Positions 1 to 8,753 are shown, counted from the first letter of the stretch. The stretch: 64,000 bases of DNA from Gaiellasilicea sp963784895 (GCA_963784895.1 CAWATM010000011.1:165161-229160); one strand, 5' to 3'. Made by a program: numbers and translations. Notes: generated by a model from the letters alone, not told the origin.

Positions 1-648
1 GCGGTCGAGGCCGCCTACGCCGGCGCGTTCTGGGCGGCGGGCCAGAAGTGCACGGCGACACGCCGGATCTACGTCGAGGACGAGGCATACGAGGGCTTCC
101 GCCGCCGGTTCCTCGCGCGGGTGGAGGCGGGCATCGTCGGCGACCCGGCGGATCCGGCGACCGAGGTCGGCCCACTCGTGAACGAGGGCGCGCTCGAAGA
201 CGTCCTTGCGGCGGTCGAGCGGGGCAGGGCCGAGGGTGGCACGGTTCTCGCCGGCGGCGAACGCATCCATCAGGGCGCGTACCTGGTCGCGCCGACTGTG
301 TTCGAGGACGTCGCCGACGACGCGTTCCTCTCCTGCGAAGAGGTGTTCGGGCCTGTCGTCTCCCTCTATCGCGTCACCGACCTCGACGACGGGCTGCGCC
401 GCGCAAACGCGGTCGAGTTCGGGCTCTCCGCCGCGATCTTCACACACAACCTCCGCGCGGTGCAGCGGTTCACCACCGAGGCGCAGGCCGGCATCCTCCA
501 CGTCAACTCGCAGACGGCGGGTGCCGACGTGCACGTCCCGTTCGGCGGCATCAAGGGCTCCGGCTGGGGGCCGCACGAGCAGGGCCGCGCAGCGATCGAG
601 TTCTACACGGACGTCGTCACCGTCTATCAGGACGCCCCGGCAACCTGA
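1..648 (+). CDS. Aldehyde dehydrogenase, C-terminal part (start outside window)
   Basis: Only the last 215 residues are present; the gene enters from the left edge. It is a cytoplasmic NAD(P)-dependent aldehyde dehydrogenase that oxidises an aldehyde to its acid. The catalytic cysteine lies in GQKCTATRR (visible residue 17), and the family motif EEVFGPVV follows near residue 111. The C-terminal pattern HVPFGGIKGSG then EQGRAAIEFYT is like that of alpha-ketoglutarate-semialdehyde dehydrogenases, so a sugar-acid or hydroxyproline type pathway is possible, but the substrate cannot be fixed from this fragment. Its 3' end overlaps the convergent ridA-like gene by 22 bp. Confidence 0.93.
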   Translation, partial: AVEAAYAGAFWAAGQKCTATRRIYVEDEAYEGFRRRFLARVEAGIVGDPADPATEVGPLVNEGALEDVLAAVERGRAEGGTVLAGGERIHQGAYLVAPTVFEDVADDAFLSCEEVFGPVVSLYRVTDLDDGLRRANAVEFGLSAAIFTHNLRAVQRFTTEAQAGILHVNSQTAGADVHVPFGGIKGSGWGPHEQGRAAIEFYTDVVTVYQDAPAT

Positions 649-1058
649 CCGTCTCGGCTCCCGGCGAGAGCGATCGCGTCGATCTCGACGAGCATCCCCT
701 TGCCCAGTCCCGCCTGCACGGTCGTGCGCACGGCCGGCACGTCGGGCATGTACTCGTCGTAGACGGCGTTCATCGCCGCGTAGTCTTGCCTGTCGGCGAG
801 GTAGACGGTGATCTTCAGCGCTGACGTGAGCGACGCCCCGGCGGCGCGGAGGATCGCGTCGATGTTCTCGAGCGTGCGCCGGGTTTGTGCCTCGACCCCG
901 TCCGGCAGCTCGTTCGTCTCGGGGTCGTGGGCGCCCTGGCCGGCCGTGAAGACGAGGCCTGCGGCGGCGATCCCCTGGCTGTACCGGGCGACCGGCTTCG
1001 ACGCGCCCTCCGTCGAGACTGCACGCCGCCTCGTCGGGTGTGCATCCGCGTCCGCCAC
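627..1058 (-). CDS. RidA family reactive-intermediate deaminase
   Basis: 143 residues of the RidA/YjgF/UK114 family, small trimeric enzymes that hydrolyse reactive enamine/imine intermediates made by PLP enzymes. Family signatures visible are the N-terminal VARYSQGIAAAGLVFTAGQ, the central QTRRTLENIDAILRAAGAS, and the C-terminal VRTTVQAGLGKGMLVEIDAIA, which carries the conserved Arg of the active site. The GTG at 1058 is the only reasonable start; the first 15 residues are not conserved. It converges on the aldehyde dehydrogenase. Some RidA relatives are 2-aminomuconate deaminases found beside aldehyde dehydrogenases, but the opposite orientation argues against one operon. Confidence 0.9.
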   Translation of the reverse strand: MADADAHPTRRRAVSTEGASKPVARYSQGIAAAGLVFTAGQGAHDPETNELPDGVEAQTRRTLENIDAILRAAGASLTSALKITVYLADRQDYAAMNAVYDEYMPDVPAVRTTVQAGLGKGMLVEIDAIALAGSRDGQVAGAS

Positions 1059-1097
1059 GGGGCGCAGTGTGGCGAAAGCGGCGGATGGTGGGCTCCA

Positions 1098-1817
1098 GTG
1101 CTGATCGTGGGCGGGCTGATCGTTGCGGGCGCAGCATTGCTCGCCGGTGCCTCCGGGTTCGGGCTCGCACTGCTGGCGACGCCAGCGCTCCTCCTCTGCG
1201 GCTTCTCGCTCCCGTTCGTCGTGACCATCAACCTGCTGATCTCACTCGCCACGCGGTTGCCCGTCGCCTGGCGGCTTCGCATCTCGATCGACCGCAGGCG
1301 GGTCGCACTCCTCGTCGGTGGGGCGGTGCCCGGCCTGTGGATCGGCTCGTGGACGCTCGGCGCAGTCGACGTGCACGCCCTGACGCTCGTCGTTGGCGTC
1401 GTGATCGCCTTTGCCGCCGTGGCGCTCGCGCTGTCGGAGGGACGTCAGCCGCCGCCTCGCGTCCGCGGGCTGCCCGTCGCAGCCGGCTTCGCTGGCGGAC
1501 TGCTCGGCACGACGACGTCCCTGATCGGGATCCCGCCGGCACTGCTCCTCGCCCACCGCCGGCTGCCCGCCCGCGGTTTCATCGCCGATCTCGCGCTCTA
1601 CTTCATCGCGACTGCGGCGATCGGCCTCGCCGTCCTCGCCGCCGAGGGCCAGCTCAGTAGCGCCGCCGGCCGCGCGTTCGTGTGGTGGCTGCCGGGCGTC
1701 CTCGTCGCGAACGCGGTCGGCACCAACCTGGGTCTCCGCCTTCCCGCAGCGACGTTCCGGCGCTTGACGCTCGCCCTCGCCTTCGTGGCGGGCGTCGTCA
1801 CCGCCGTCACCGCCTGA
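1098..1817 (+). CDS. TauE/SafE family membrane transporter
   Basis: 239-residue integral membrane protein of the TauE/SafE (formerly DUF81) family, implicated in export of sulfite or organosulfonates. About seven to eight hydrophobic helices are visible, beginning at VLIVGGLIVAGAALLAGASGFG; the second half repeats the first (VAAGFAGGLLGTTTSLIGIPP), as is usual in the family. The GTG at 1098 was chosen because the longer open frame upstream encodes Arg-rich, non-membrane sequence antisense to the RidA gene. The stop is directly followed, in the same frame, by the broken tail of a sulfonate-biosynthesis enzyme, which fits a former sulfonate context. Confidence 0.8.
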   Translation: MLIVGGLIVAGAALLAGASGFGLALLATPALLLCGFSLPFVVTINLLISLATRLPVAWRLRISIDRRRVALLVGGAVPGLWIGSWTLGAVDVHALTLVVGVVIAFAAVALALSEGRQPPPRVRGLPVAAGFAGGLLGTTTSLIGIPPALLLAHRRLPARGFIADLALYFIATAAIGLAVLAAEGQLSSAAGRAFVWWLPGVLVANAVGTNLGLRLPAATFRRLTLALAFVAGVVTAVTA

Positions 1818-1985
1818 GGCGACGTTGCGCCGGACCTTTACTTCATCAACGAGTTCGGCCCGTAGGTCAATCTCGGCAACATCGCGCCGGAGGAAGTGAT
1901 CCCGCTCGAGACCCTCCGCCTCGGCCTCCGCGGCGACACGCTCAAGCAGATCCTGGTCGCGCAGGAGCCTGCGCCGTCGCGCTAA
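1818..1985 (+). pseudogene. Remnant of phosphosulfolactate synthase (ComA-like) C-terminus
   Basis: Reading in the same frame as the preceding transporter stop gives GDVAPDLYFINEFGP, a TAG at 1863-1865, then VNLGNIAPEEVIPLETLRLG and LRGDTLKQ before TAA at 1983-1985. From memory, the F-G-P-x-VNLGNI then LETLRxGLRGDT pattern is the conserved C-terminus of phosphosulfolactate synthase (ComA family), which adds sulfite to phosphoenolpyruvate. Only about 55 codons survive, with no start and an internal stop, so it is a relic. Its last bases overlap the stop of the cyclase gene on the other strand. Confidence 0.72.
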
Positions 1986-4900
1986 TCGGGTCGCTCGGCC
2001 GCTGCCGGCTGCAGCGCCTCCGCCTCCCGGATGTAGCGGGACGCACCGACCTCGCGGAAGAACGCGAGCGCCTTCGCCAGCTGCTCGTCGGCCTCCGCGC
2101 GCCGCCCGTCGGCCACGAATCGCTCCGCCGCCCGGAGGCGGGCGTACGCCTCGTAGGGCCGGGTCTGCATGTCTCGGAACCGGTCGGCCGCCTCGGCGTA
2201 GTCGCCGCGGACGACGGCTCGCGTTGCGTCGACCCAACCGGATCGGCGTCGCTGGCCCGCCAGGAGCCGGTCGAGCTCCTCCGCGTAGCCGACCTCCGAC
2301 ACCGCCCAGGCAAAGTGGATGTACGACCAAGCGGGCGGAACACGGCGGCGACCGTAGGCCTGGAAATCGAAGTCGGACACGTGCTCGCGCGCTCGCTCGA
2401 GCTCGCCCGCGGCGGCGAAGGCGCGCACCGCGAAGGCGAGCGACTGGAAGATGCGGTCGGGCTGCTGCACCCCTTGTGCAAGCTCGAGCGCGCGCTCCGC
2501 GTCCGCGATCGCACCCGCGAGGTCGTCCCGTGCGAGCCGGATGCTCCCCCGGTGGCAGTGCGTCGACGCCTGCAGCGTGTGCCCGCCCGTGGCTTCGCAC
2601 TCGGCGACGAACTCGCCGGCGAGCAGAACGCACTCGTCCCAGCGTCCGCCGTCGAAGGCGGGCAAGAGCAGCATCCCTCGCCCGAACCGCACCAGATCCA
2701 CGTCGCCCGCACGCTCGGCGAGCCGGGACGCTTCTTCCAGCAGCTCGAACGCTCGTGAGAGGTCGCCGACCGAATACAGCTCGACGGCGAGGTTGTTGGC
2801 AGCGCGTGCAGCCTCGCGGAGCGCACCGCACGAGAGCGCGATCCGCTTGCTCTCCTCCATGTCCGCGACACCGGAGTCGTCGCCGAGCGCGGCGCGGGCG
2901 AATCCGATCGTGGTGAGGACCGTCGCCCTGACCTCGTCGAGGCCGAGGCGTTCGGCGGCGGCGAACGCTTCGCGCCCGATCACGATCGCCTCCTCGAACT
3001 CTCCGTCGAGGCCGCGGAAACCGGAGACCGAGGCCAGCACGCGTGCTTTTGCCTCCGTGGGCGGACCCCCGTCGAACAGGGCGAGCGCGCTCTCGTAGGC
3101 GTCGCGGGCGCGATCCCAGAGGCCGCGGTACCACCAGGCTCGCGCGAGCAAAGCCTGTGCCTCGGCCGCGCGGTCGCCGTCTCCCGCCCGCTTCAGGGCG
3201 TCCCGAGCGTCCGCGAACGCTTCGAACTGCCGCTCATCGGCGGTCAGGTGCAGCGCGCGGGCCCTGCGGAAGAGCAGCTCCGCCCGCCCACCATCCTCCT
3301 CGGGAGAGAGCACGAGCGCCTGTTCGTAGAGACCGGCAGCGTGCGCGAACGCGTTCAGTGCGAAGGCCCGGTCGCCGGCGTCGCGGAGTGCCACGCGCGC
3401 GGGCTCCGCAAGCGCGGCGGTGGGGCGGCCGGCTGCGCGGGCGAGCTCGAGCGCGCTCACGTAGTGGTGTGCGAGCAGATCCGCGTGATCAGCCGGGCGT
3501 CCGAGCGACTCGAGCCACTCGGCCGCCTCCCGGTGCTTCTCCGCCCGGCCCGCGCGCGGGATCTGGCCGTACGCGACGTCCCGGACGAGTTGGTGCTGGA
3601 ACGCGTACTCGGCTTCGCCCGTCACCGTCGAGCGGCGCTCGCGCCGGACGAACTCCTTCCGAGCGAGCGCGTGCAGCCGGTCCTCGGCCGTCGCGGCGTC
3701 CACGCCCGAGAGGGCGGAGGCCGCGCCCAGCCAGAACACGTTCCCGAGCACCGCGACATTCTGGAGCAGCGCTTTCTCGTCTCCGGTCAACGCGTCGATA
3801 CGGCCGGCGATGAGGCCATGCACCGTCTCCGGCAGCTCGTCGGCGTGACGTCCGCCGGCCAGCATGCGCACGAACTCCTCTGCGTAGAGCGGGTTGCCGC
3901 CGGCTCGGGAGAGGAGCGTCTCCTGCGTCTGCGCCGGAAGCGCGGGGCTCGGGAGCAGCGACCGGACGAGACGGGCCGTCTCCTCGTCCGAGAGGGCTGC
4001 GAGCGAGAGCGTGACGGCGTTCGCCTTGCCACCGCCCCAGCCAGGGCGGCGCGAGAGCAGCTCGGGACGAGCCGTCACGACGACCAGAATCGGTACGCCC
4101 CGAACCCACTCCGCGAGGTAGTCCACGAAGTCGAGCACGCCGTCGTCCGCGAAGTGCAAGTCCTCGAAGACGAGGACGAGCGGCCGCTGTTCTGCGAGGG
4201 CCTCGAGGAAGCGCCGCCAGGCCGCGAACGCCTCGCTCCGCCGATCCGAGCCGGGCTCGCCGCCGCCGAGGCCCACGAGCGGGCGCAAGTGACGCTCGAG
4301 CCACTGTGCGTCGGCGTCGTCCGCAACGAGAGCCCCGATCGCGTCGCGCAGCTTGGTCGCGGTTCCCGCCTCGTCGTCCGTCTCGAGCACCCCGGCCTGT
4401 GCCTTGAGGATCTCGCCGAGCGCCCAGAAGCTGACGCCTTCGCCATAGGGCAGCGAGCGTCCCTGCCGCCAGGATGTGAGCGTGCCACCTGCCTCGATCG
4501 CCTTGAAGAGCTCGTAGACAAGCCGGCTCTTGCCGATCCCGGGCACGCCGACGAGCGTGACGAGCTGCGGCTCGTGAGCATCTCGCACGCGTCGCAGGGC
4601 GGCGATGAGGATCTCGAGCTCCTTCTCCCGGCCGACGAGCGGCCCTCCGCCGCCGCGCTCCACGTGCACGCGCGCCCGCGCCTGCAGCACGTCCCAGACG
4701 AGGACGTCCTCGGCCTTCCCCTTCGGAGCGATCGCGCGTTGCTCGCCGTATTCGATCGGCCGGTCGGTGGCACGGTGCGTGGTCTCGTCGACGAGGATGC
4801 CGTTGACCGGAGCCGCGGACTGGAGCCGCGCAGCCGTGTTGACGACGTCGCCCGACGCCATGCCCTCACCTGTCTCCGGTCGAGCTCCGAGGGCGACGAG

Positions 4901-5308
4901 CGCCTCTCCCGTCGTGATCCCAATCCGCACCTGCAGGCCGTCGCCCTCCGTCGCCCACTCCCGGATCGCGAGCGCCGCCCTGACGGCCCGCTCGGGATCG
5001 TCCTCGTGTGCGACGGGCGCGCCGAAGAGCGCCATCACCGCATCGCCGATGAACTTCTCCACCGTGCCGCCGAAACGCTCGAGCTCGGCCCGGACCCGCT
5101 CGTGGTAGCGGGAGAGCAGCGCGCGGACGTCCTCCGGGTCGAGGCGCTCCGCCTGGGCCGTCGAGCCGACCAGGTCGCAGAAGAGCACGGTGACGACCTT
5201 CCGCTCCTCCCGCGCCGCCGGCGCCGCGCCCGGGAGAGCCGCACCGCAGGCGCCGCAGAAGCGGAAGTCGTCCGGGCTCTGACGCCCGCAGTGCGCACAC
5301 GTCACCAC
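1982..5308 (-). CDS. Zinc-ribbon / class III adenylate cyclase / AAA ATPase / TPR regulator
   Basis: 1108-residue cytoplasmic signalling protein. Numbering from an upstream ATG at 5329 (subtract 7 for the chosen start): zinc ribbon C11/C14/C25/C28; class III nucleotide cyclase about 43-215 with metal Asp52 and Asp96, Lys92 in EKFIGDAVMALFG, and Asn164/Arg168 in GDVVNTAARL, so catalysis looks intact; AAA/AfsR-like ATPase with Walker A GVPGIGKS (261-268) and Walker B LVLVFEDLH; then an Ala-rich TPR-like helical tail of several hundred residues. GTG 5308 was chosen because a TACGCT -10 hexamer lies 6 nt upstream; GTG 5305 is the alternative. The ligand and output are unknown. The architecture is common in soil actinobacteria. 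Confidence 0.9.
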   Translation of the reverse strand: MVTCAHCGRQSPDDFRFCGACGAALPGAAPAAREERKVVTVLFCDLVGSTAQAERLDPEDVRALLSRYHERVRAELERFGGTVEKFIGDAVMALFGAPVAHEDDPERAVRAALAIREWATEGDGLQVRIGITTGEALVALGARPETGEGMASGDVVNTAARLQSAAPVNGILVDETTHRATDRPIEYGEQRAIAPKGKAEDVLVWDVLQARARVHVERGGGGPLVGREKELEILIAALRRVRDAHEPQLVTLVGVPGIGKSRLVYELFKAIEAGGTLTSWRQGRSLPYGEGVSFWALGEILKAQAGVLETDDEAGTATKLRDAIGALVADDADAQWLERHLRPLVGLGGGEPGSDRRSEAFAAWRRFLEALAEQRPLVLVFEDLHFADDGVLDFVDYLAEWVRGVPILVVVTARPELLSRRPGWGGGKANAVTLSLAALSDEETARLVRSLLPSPALPAQTQETLLSRAGGNPLYAEEFVRMLAGGRHADELPETVHGLIAGRIDALTGDEKALLQNVAVLGNVFWLGAASALSGVDAATAEDRLHALARKEFVRRERRSTVTGEAEYAFQHQLVRDVAYGQIPRAGRAEKHREAAEWLESLGRPADHADLLAHHYVSALELARAAGRPTAALAEPARVALRDAGDRAFALNAFAHAAGLYEQALVLSPEEDGGRAELLFRRARALHLTADERQFEAFADARDALKRAGDGDRAAEAQALLARAWWYRGLWDRARDAYESALALFDGGPPTEAKARVLASVSGFRGLDGEFEEAIVIGREAFAAAERLGLDEVRATVLTTIGFARAALGDDSGVADMEESKRIALSCGALREAARAANNLAVELYSVGDLSRAFELLEEASRLAERAGDVDLVRFGRGMLLLPAFDGGRWDECVLLAGEFVAECEATGGHTLQASTHCHRGSIRLARDDLAGAIADAERALELAQGVQQPDRIFQSLAFAVRAFAAAGELERAREHVSDFDFQAYGRRRVPPAWSYIHFAWAVSEVGYAEELDRLLAGQRRRSGWVDATRAVVRGDYAEAADRFRDMQTRPYEAYARLRAAERFVADGRRAEADEQLAKALAFFREVGASRYIREAEALQPAAAERPD

Positions 5309-5314
5309 GGGGAA

Positions 5315-5320
5315 AGCGTA
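5315..5320 (-). promoter_or_regulatory. -10 hexamer of the cyclase/TPR gene (leaderless)
   Basis: TACGCT on the minus strand, 6 nt before GTG 5308. The mRNA would begin at or within a few bases of the start codon. Confidence 0.5.
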
Positions 5321-5336
5321 CGGCGACACGACCGCC

Positions 5337-5342
5337 TACGCT
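5337..5342 (+). promoter_or_regulatory. -10 hexamer of the winged-helix gene (leaderless)
   Basis: TACGCT on the plus strand, 6 nt before GTG 5349. It lies back to back with the cyclase -10 box. Confidence 0.5.
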
Positions 5343-5348
5343 GCTCGG

Positions 5349-6362
5349 GTGCGCTCACCGACGTGGGACGAGGTTCGTGCGCACCGGCTCGCACGGAGCC
5401 ATCTCGTCGAGCGGGCGCCTGCCGCGCGGCTCGTCGAGGTCGTGCGCGACGTCTGCGGGATCCACGCGCAGGTGATGGGCTCGGCGGAGCTGCAGCTGGC
5501 GGCGCGTGTTGAGGGGATCACGCAGGCGGACGTGCGCGAGGCGCTGTGGGCTCGGCGCGCGCTTGCGAAGACGTGGACGACCCGCGGCACGCTCCACATT
5601 CACCCAGCGGACGAGCTGGCGCTCTGGACGGCCGCTCGACGGGCAGTCGAGGAGCCCGGACGAGTCGACCTCATCCCGGCGATCGGCGACGCCCTGCGGG
5701 GCCGACCGCCGCTGACGCGGGAGCAGCTCGCGAATGCAGTCCGAGAGCGCGTTCCGTCGGCGCCGCGCGAAGAGCTCATGTCCGGCTGGGGCTTCCACGT
5801 CAGCGACGCCGCCACTGCAGGTCTGCTCTGCTTCGGCCCGCCGGAGGGGGCGAAAGTGACGTTCGTCCACGTCGAGGACTGGCTCGGGCCGCAGCGCGCG
5901 TGGGAGCCGGAGGAGGCGCTGCGGCAGGTCGTGCGCCGCTACGCCACGGCCTACGCACCCGCCGGGCTGAAGCAGCTGCGCGAGTGGCTGGCGGCGAAGG
6001 TCGACGTGGATGTGCCCGCGGCAACGCTCGCGTCCGGCGGCGGCTCGGTGCGCCTGCTCTCCGAGTACGACCCATACGTGATGGGCTTCCGCGAGCGCGA
6101 CGAGCTCGTCCCGCCGGCTGTCCGCGCGCAGGTTGCGACGCACGGGAAGGGCCGCTACGAAGGCCCGGCGGGGACGCCCTTCCTCATGGTCGACGGGCTC
6201 GCCGCCGGTATCTGGAGGCGCAAGAAGGCAGCGAAGCGGATCGAGCTGACGGTCGAGCCGGCGCGGAAACTCACGCGGGCCGAGCTGACCGCGGTCGCCG
6301 ACGAGACCGAGCGGATCGGCGCCTTCCTGGGCCTGGAGCCGCTGCTCACGATCGACCGCTGA
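5349..6362 (+). CDS. Winged helix DNA-binding domain protein (HTH_42 family)
   Basis: 337 residues of the HTH_42 family, which includes the AlkX/AlkZ (YcaQ) DNA glycosylases that unhook interstrand crosslinks. Family features are ARSHLVERAPAARLVEVV, the GIHAQVMGSAELQLAARV segment where glycosylases carry a Q-x-Q/Q-x-D motif, and KTWTTRGTLHIHPADEL. The exact Q-x-Q/Q-x-D catalytic pair is not obvious (HAQVMGSAELQ), so glycosylase activity is uncertain. The C-terminal half (SEYDPYVMGFRERDELVP) is the usual C-terminal domain. GTG 5349 is supported by a -10 hexamer 6 nt upstream. It overlaps the convergent peptidase by 17 bp. Confidence 0.82.
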   Translation: MRSPTWDEVRAHRLARSHLVERAPAARLVEVVRDVCGIHAQVMGSAELQLAARVEGITQADVREALWARRALAKTWTTRGTLHIHPADELALWTAARRAVEEPGRVDLIPAIGDALRGRPPLTREQLANAVRERVPSAPREELMSGWGFHVSDAATAGLLCFGPPEGAKVTFVHVEDWLGPQRAWEPEEALRQVVRRYATAYAPAGLKQLREWLAAKVDVDVPAATLASGGGSVRLLSEYDPYVMGFRERDELVPPAVRAQVATHGKGRYEGPAGTPFLMVDGLAAGIWRRKKAAKRIELTVEPARKLTRAELTAVADETERIGAFLGLEPLLTIDR

Positions 6363-7302
6363 AGCGTGCCGTCGCCTCGAGTGCGAGCTCGCGCATCGTG
6401 TCGCTGCCTGTGTGGCCGGAGTCCTCGACGACGACCAGCTCGGAGCCCGGCCAGGCTTGGGCCAGCTCCCAGGCGGTGCCGACCGGCGAGCCGAGGTCAT
6501 GGCGGCCGTGGAGGAGCACGCCGGGGATGCCGGCCAGCCGGTCCGCGTTCGCCAGGATCTCGCCCTCCTCGAGCCAGGCGCCGTGGGAGAAGTAATGCGA
6601 GCAGATGCGGACGAACGCGGTCGCGGCGTCCGGCGGCCGGGCGCTGTAGCTGCCCGGGGAGCCGCTCGACTCGAGCGAGATGACAGCGTCCTCCCAGGTC
6701 AGCCATTCCCGCGTGGCTCGCGCCCGCAGGTCAGGATCGGGGCTCTCCACGAGCCGCGCGTACGCGGCGACGAGGTCGCCGTCGCGTTCCTCCTCTGCAC
6801 AGCGCCGGAACCGGTCCCACTCCACGGGGAAGAAGCGAGCGACGCCCCGGTAGAGCCAGTCGATCTCGGAGCGGCGCGTCGTCGTGACGCCGAAGATGAC
6901 GATCTCCGAGACGCGCTCCGGATACCGCTCCGCGTAGGCAAGAATCAACGTCGAGCCCCACGAGCCGCCGCAGAGAAGCCACTTGTCGATGCCGAGCTGC
7001 TCTCGTAGCCGCTCCATGTCGGCGATCAGGTGGTGGGTCGTGTTCAGGGACATGTCCACGGCGGGATCGCTGGCGTGTGGGAGGCTGCGGCCGCAGCCGC
7101 GCTGGTCGAACAGGACGACGCGGTAGCGCTCGGGGTCGAAGTAGCGGCGGCTGCCGGTGCTGCAGCCGGAGCCGGGCCCGCCGTGCACGACGAGAGCGGG
7201 CTTGCCGGCGGGGTTTCCGCACGTCTCCCAGTAGACGAGGTTGCCGTCGCGGACGTCGAGCAGTCCGTGCTCGTACGGTTCGATCGTCGGAAACGGCGGC
7301 AC
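6346..7302 (-). CDS. pip: Prolyl iminopeptidase (alpha/beta hydrolase, family S33)
   Basis: 318-residue cytoplasmic peptidase that removes N-terminal proline from peptides. The sequence follows the family throughout: EHGLLDVRDGNLVYWETCGNP, oxyanion region VHGGPGSGC, FDQRGCGRS, nucleophile Ser in GGSWGSTL, acid Asp in GRHDLGSP, and His in DSGHTG. GTG 7302 (VPPFPTIEPYEHG) was chosen because upstream codons read through non-conserved sequence antisense to the monooxygenase-like gene. It is divergent from that gene, with 37 bp between starts. Confidence 0.92.
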   Translation of the reverse strand: MPPFPTIEPYEHGLLDVRDGNLVYWETCGNPAGKPALVVHGGPGSGCSTGSRRYFDPERYRVVLFDQRGCGRSLPHASDPAVDMSLNTTHHLIADMERLREQLGIDKWLLCGGSWGSTLILAYAERYPERVSEIVIFGVTTTRRSEIDWLYRGVARFFPVEWDRFRRCAEEERDGDLVAAYARLVESPDPDLRARATREWLTWEDAVISLESSGSPGSYSARPPDAATAFVRICSHYFSHGAWLEEGEILANADRLAGIPGVLLHGRHDLGSPVGTAWELAQAWPGSELVVVEDSGHTGSDTMRELALEATARFSGRS

Positions 7303-7339
7303 GTGTCCATCCTCGCCCGATCCGGCCGCCGCTGACAAG

Positions 7340-7657
7340 ATGCACGGCGTGTACGTCACCGTCACGAGCGCCGACATCACCGGCGAGCCGATCGAGAACG
7401 CGGCAGTGGTCGCGGAGGAGCTGGAGCGCTGGCTCCGCGACACGGACGGGTTCGAGGGCTTCGTCATGCTCGCCCGCGAGGGGCGTGCCCTCGGGCTCGC
7501 CTTCTGGGAGAGCAAGGAGGTCGCCGAGCGCCACAACGTCGCGCGAACGGAGTTCCGCGAGCGGATGCTCTCGATCGCCGGAGTCCGGATCGAGGACGTG
7601 GTCGACTACGAGCTCGTCTTCGCGCGCCTCGGGCCGAAGCTCGCCGGCGGATCGTGA
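7340..7657 (+). CDS. Small dimeric alpha/beta-barrel (ABM-like) protein
   Basis: 105 residues, starting at ATG 7340 (MHGVYVTVTSADI). The layout (a strand, a helix with ENAAVVAEELERWLR, the core GFEGFVMLAREGRALGLAFWES, then a second helix and strand) matches the antibiotic-biosynthesis-monooxygenase-like ferredoxin fold. Such proteins act as small dimers, some as cofactor-free oxygenases, others with no known activity. No catalytic residue can be assigned, so the function stays open. It stands alone, divergent from pip. Confidence 0.7.
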   Translation: MHGVYVTVTSADITGEPIENAAVVAEELERWLRDTDGFEGFVMLAREGRALGLAFWESKEVAERHNVARTEFRERMLSIAGVRIEDVVDYELVFARLGPKLAGGS

Positions 7658-7739
7658 CCCGGGTCGTCGGCCCAGGCGGCGGCTTCTCGCTTGTCGAGCA
7701 CCCGATGTCGGCGCGCGCCCCTCGCGGCCCGAGATTGGC

Positions 7740-8753
7740 TCAGCCGCTGTCGGCGAGTCGCTCGTTGAGCAGGCGCGCGAGCGGCCAGGCGCCGCCCGTC
7801 GTGTTCGAGAGCACCGTGTACGTGAGACGCGAGGTGGGGTCGTGGACGCTGTAGAAGGAGACGCCGGCGTCGCCGCCGACGAGCAGCACCGCGTTGGTCG
7901 TCGCATGCAGCCAGAAGCCAAGCCCGTAGCGCATCGACTCGTCCGGCACGTCGCTGCGCGGCCGCACCATCGCCTCCACCCACTCCGGCGAGACGATCCG
8001 GCCCGCGAAGACCGCGTTCCAGAGCCGGCCGACGTCCGCCGCCGTCGTATAGATGCCGCCGTCGCCGGTCCCGCGCACGGGTAGGTGGAAGACGTTGCTG
8101 CGCGAAATTCCGTCGATGTCGAGGTAGCCGATCGCGGTGCGCCCGGGCAGCTCGTCCGAGCGGAGGAACGCCGTGTCGTGCATCTCCGCGCGCTCGCACA
8201 CGCGCTCGCGCACGAGCTCATGGAACGGCGTCCCGCTCGCCCGCTCGACGATCAGCGCCAGGACGACGTAGCCGCCGTTGCAGTAGCCGAAGCGCTCGTC
8301 CGGTGCGAACTTGGTCGGATGCCCGTCGAGCACGGGAAGGTAGTCCTCCGTCGCCGCGAGCTCGTGCACCGGAACGGGCAGCACGTAGTCGTTCAGGTCG
8401 TACCCGACCTCCTCGTCGAGGAAGTCCCCGATCCCGGAGCGGTGTCCGAGGAGGTGCTCGACGGTTACCCGTTCGTCGATCAGCGGCAGGTCGCCGCCGA
8501 GCACCGAGCGCGCGGTCGTCGTCAGTTCGAGCCGGCCCTCCTCGATCAGGCTGACGACGGCGAGCGCGGTCAGGCTCTTCGTTCCGCTGGCCGTGCCGAA
8601 GCGGGTGTCGAGCTCGTTGGGGATCTCATAGCCGCGGTGCGCGAGGCCGTACGCCTTCGCCAGTTCGACCTCGCCGTCTCGATCGACGCGGGCGACGCCG
8701 GAGAACGCGGTCTCGGCCGCAAGCGCGTCGAGGTCGGTTTCCAGAGCGGACAC
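7740..8753 (-). CDS. Serine hydrolase, beta-lactamase class C / esterase family
   Basis: 337 residues. The nucleophile motif S-x-x-K is ASGTKSLTAL (residues about 56-59), and the second motif Y-x-N is FGYCNGGYVVLALI. LGHRSGIGDFLD is typical of the family. The third motif is weak (LLVGGDAGVSFYS), as in many esterases and D-aminopeptidases. There is no signal peptide, so it is probably cytoplasmic and acts on a small ester or amide rather than on beta-lactams. GTG 8753 has a TAGCGT -10 hexamer 7 nt upstream. It is divergent from the methyltransferase. Confidence 0.87.
   Translation of the reverse strand: MSALETDLDALAAETAFSGVARVDRDGEVELAKAYGLAHRGYEIPNELDTRFGTASGTKSLTALAVVSLIEEGRLELTTTARSVLGGDLPLIDERVTVEHLLGHRSGIGDFLDEEVGYDLNDYVLPVPVHELAATEDYLPVLDGHPTKFAPDERFGYCNGGYVVLALIVERASGTPFHELVRERVCERAEMHDTAFLRSDELPGRTAIGYLDIDGISRSNVFHLPVRGTGDGGIYTTAADVGRLWNAVFAGRIVSPEWVEAMVRPRSDVPDESMRYGLGFWLHATTNAVLLVGGDAGVSFYSVHDPTSRLTYTVLSNTTGGAWPLARLLNERLADSG

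Noticed and set aside
3248..5512. A very long open frame on the plus strand, antisense to the cyclase/TPR gene.
   Set aside because: Its translation is Arg/Glu/Val-rich with no recognisable domain, and it mirrors the codon bias of the clearly conserved minus-strand gene; long antisense frames are expected at this GC content.
7740..8753. Annotation of the serine hydrolase as a true beta-lactamase (resistance gene).
   Set aside because: It has no signal peptide and its third active-site motif is not the KTG type; esterase or peptidase activity is more likely.
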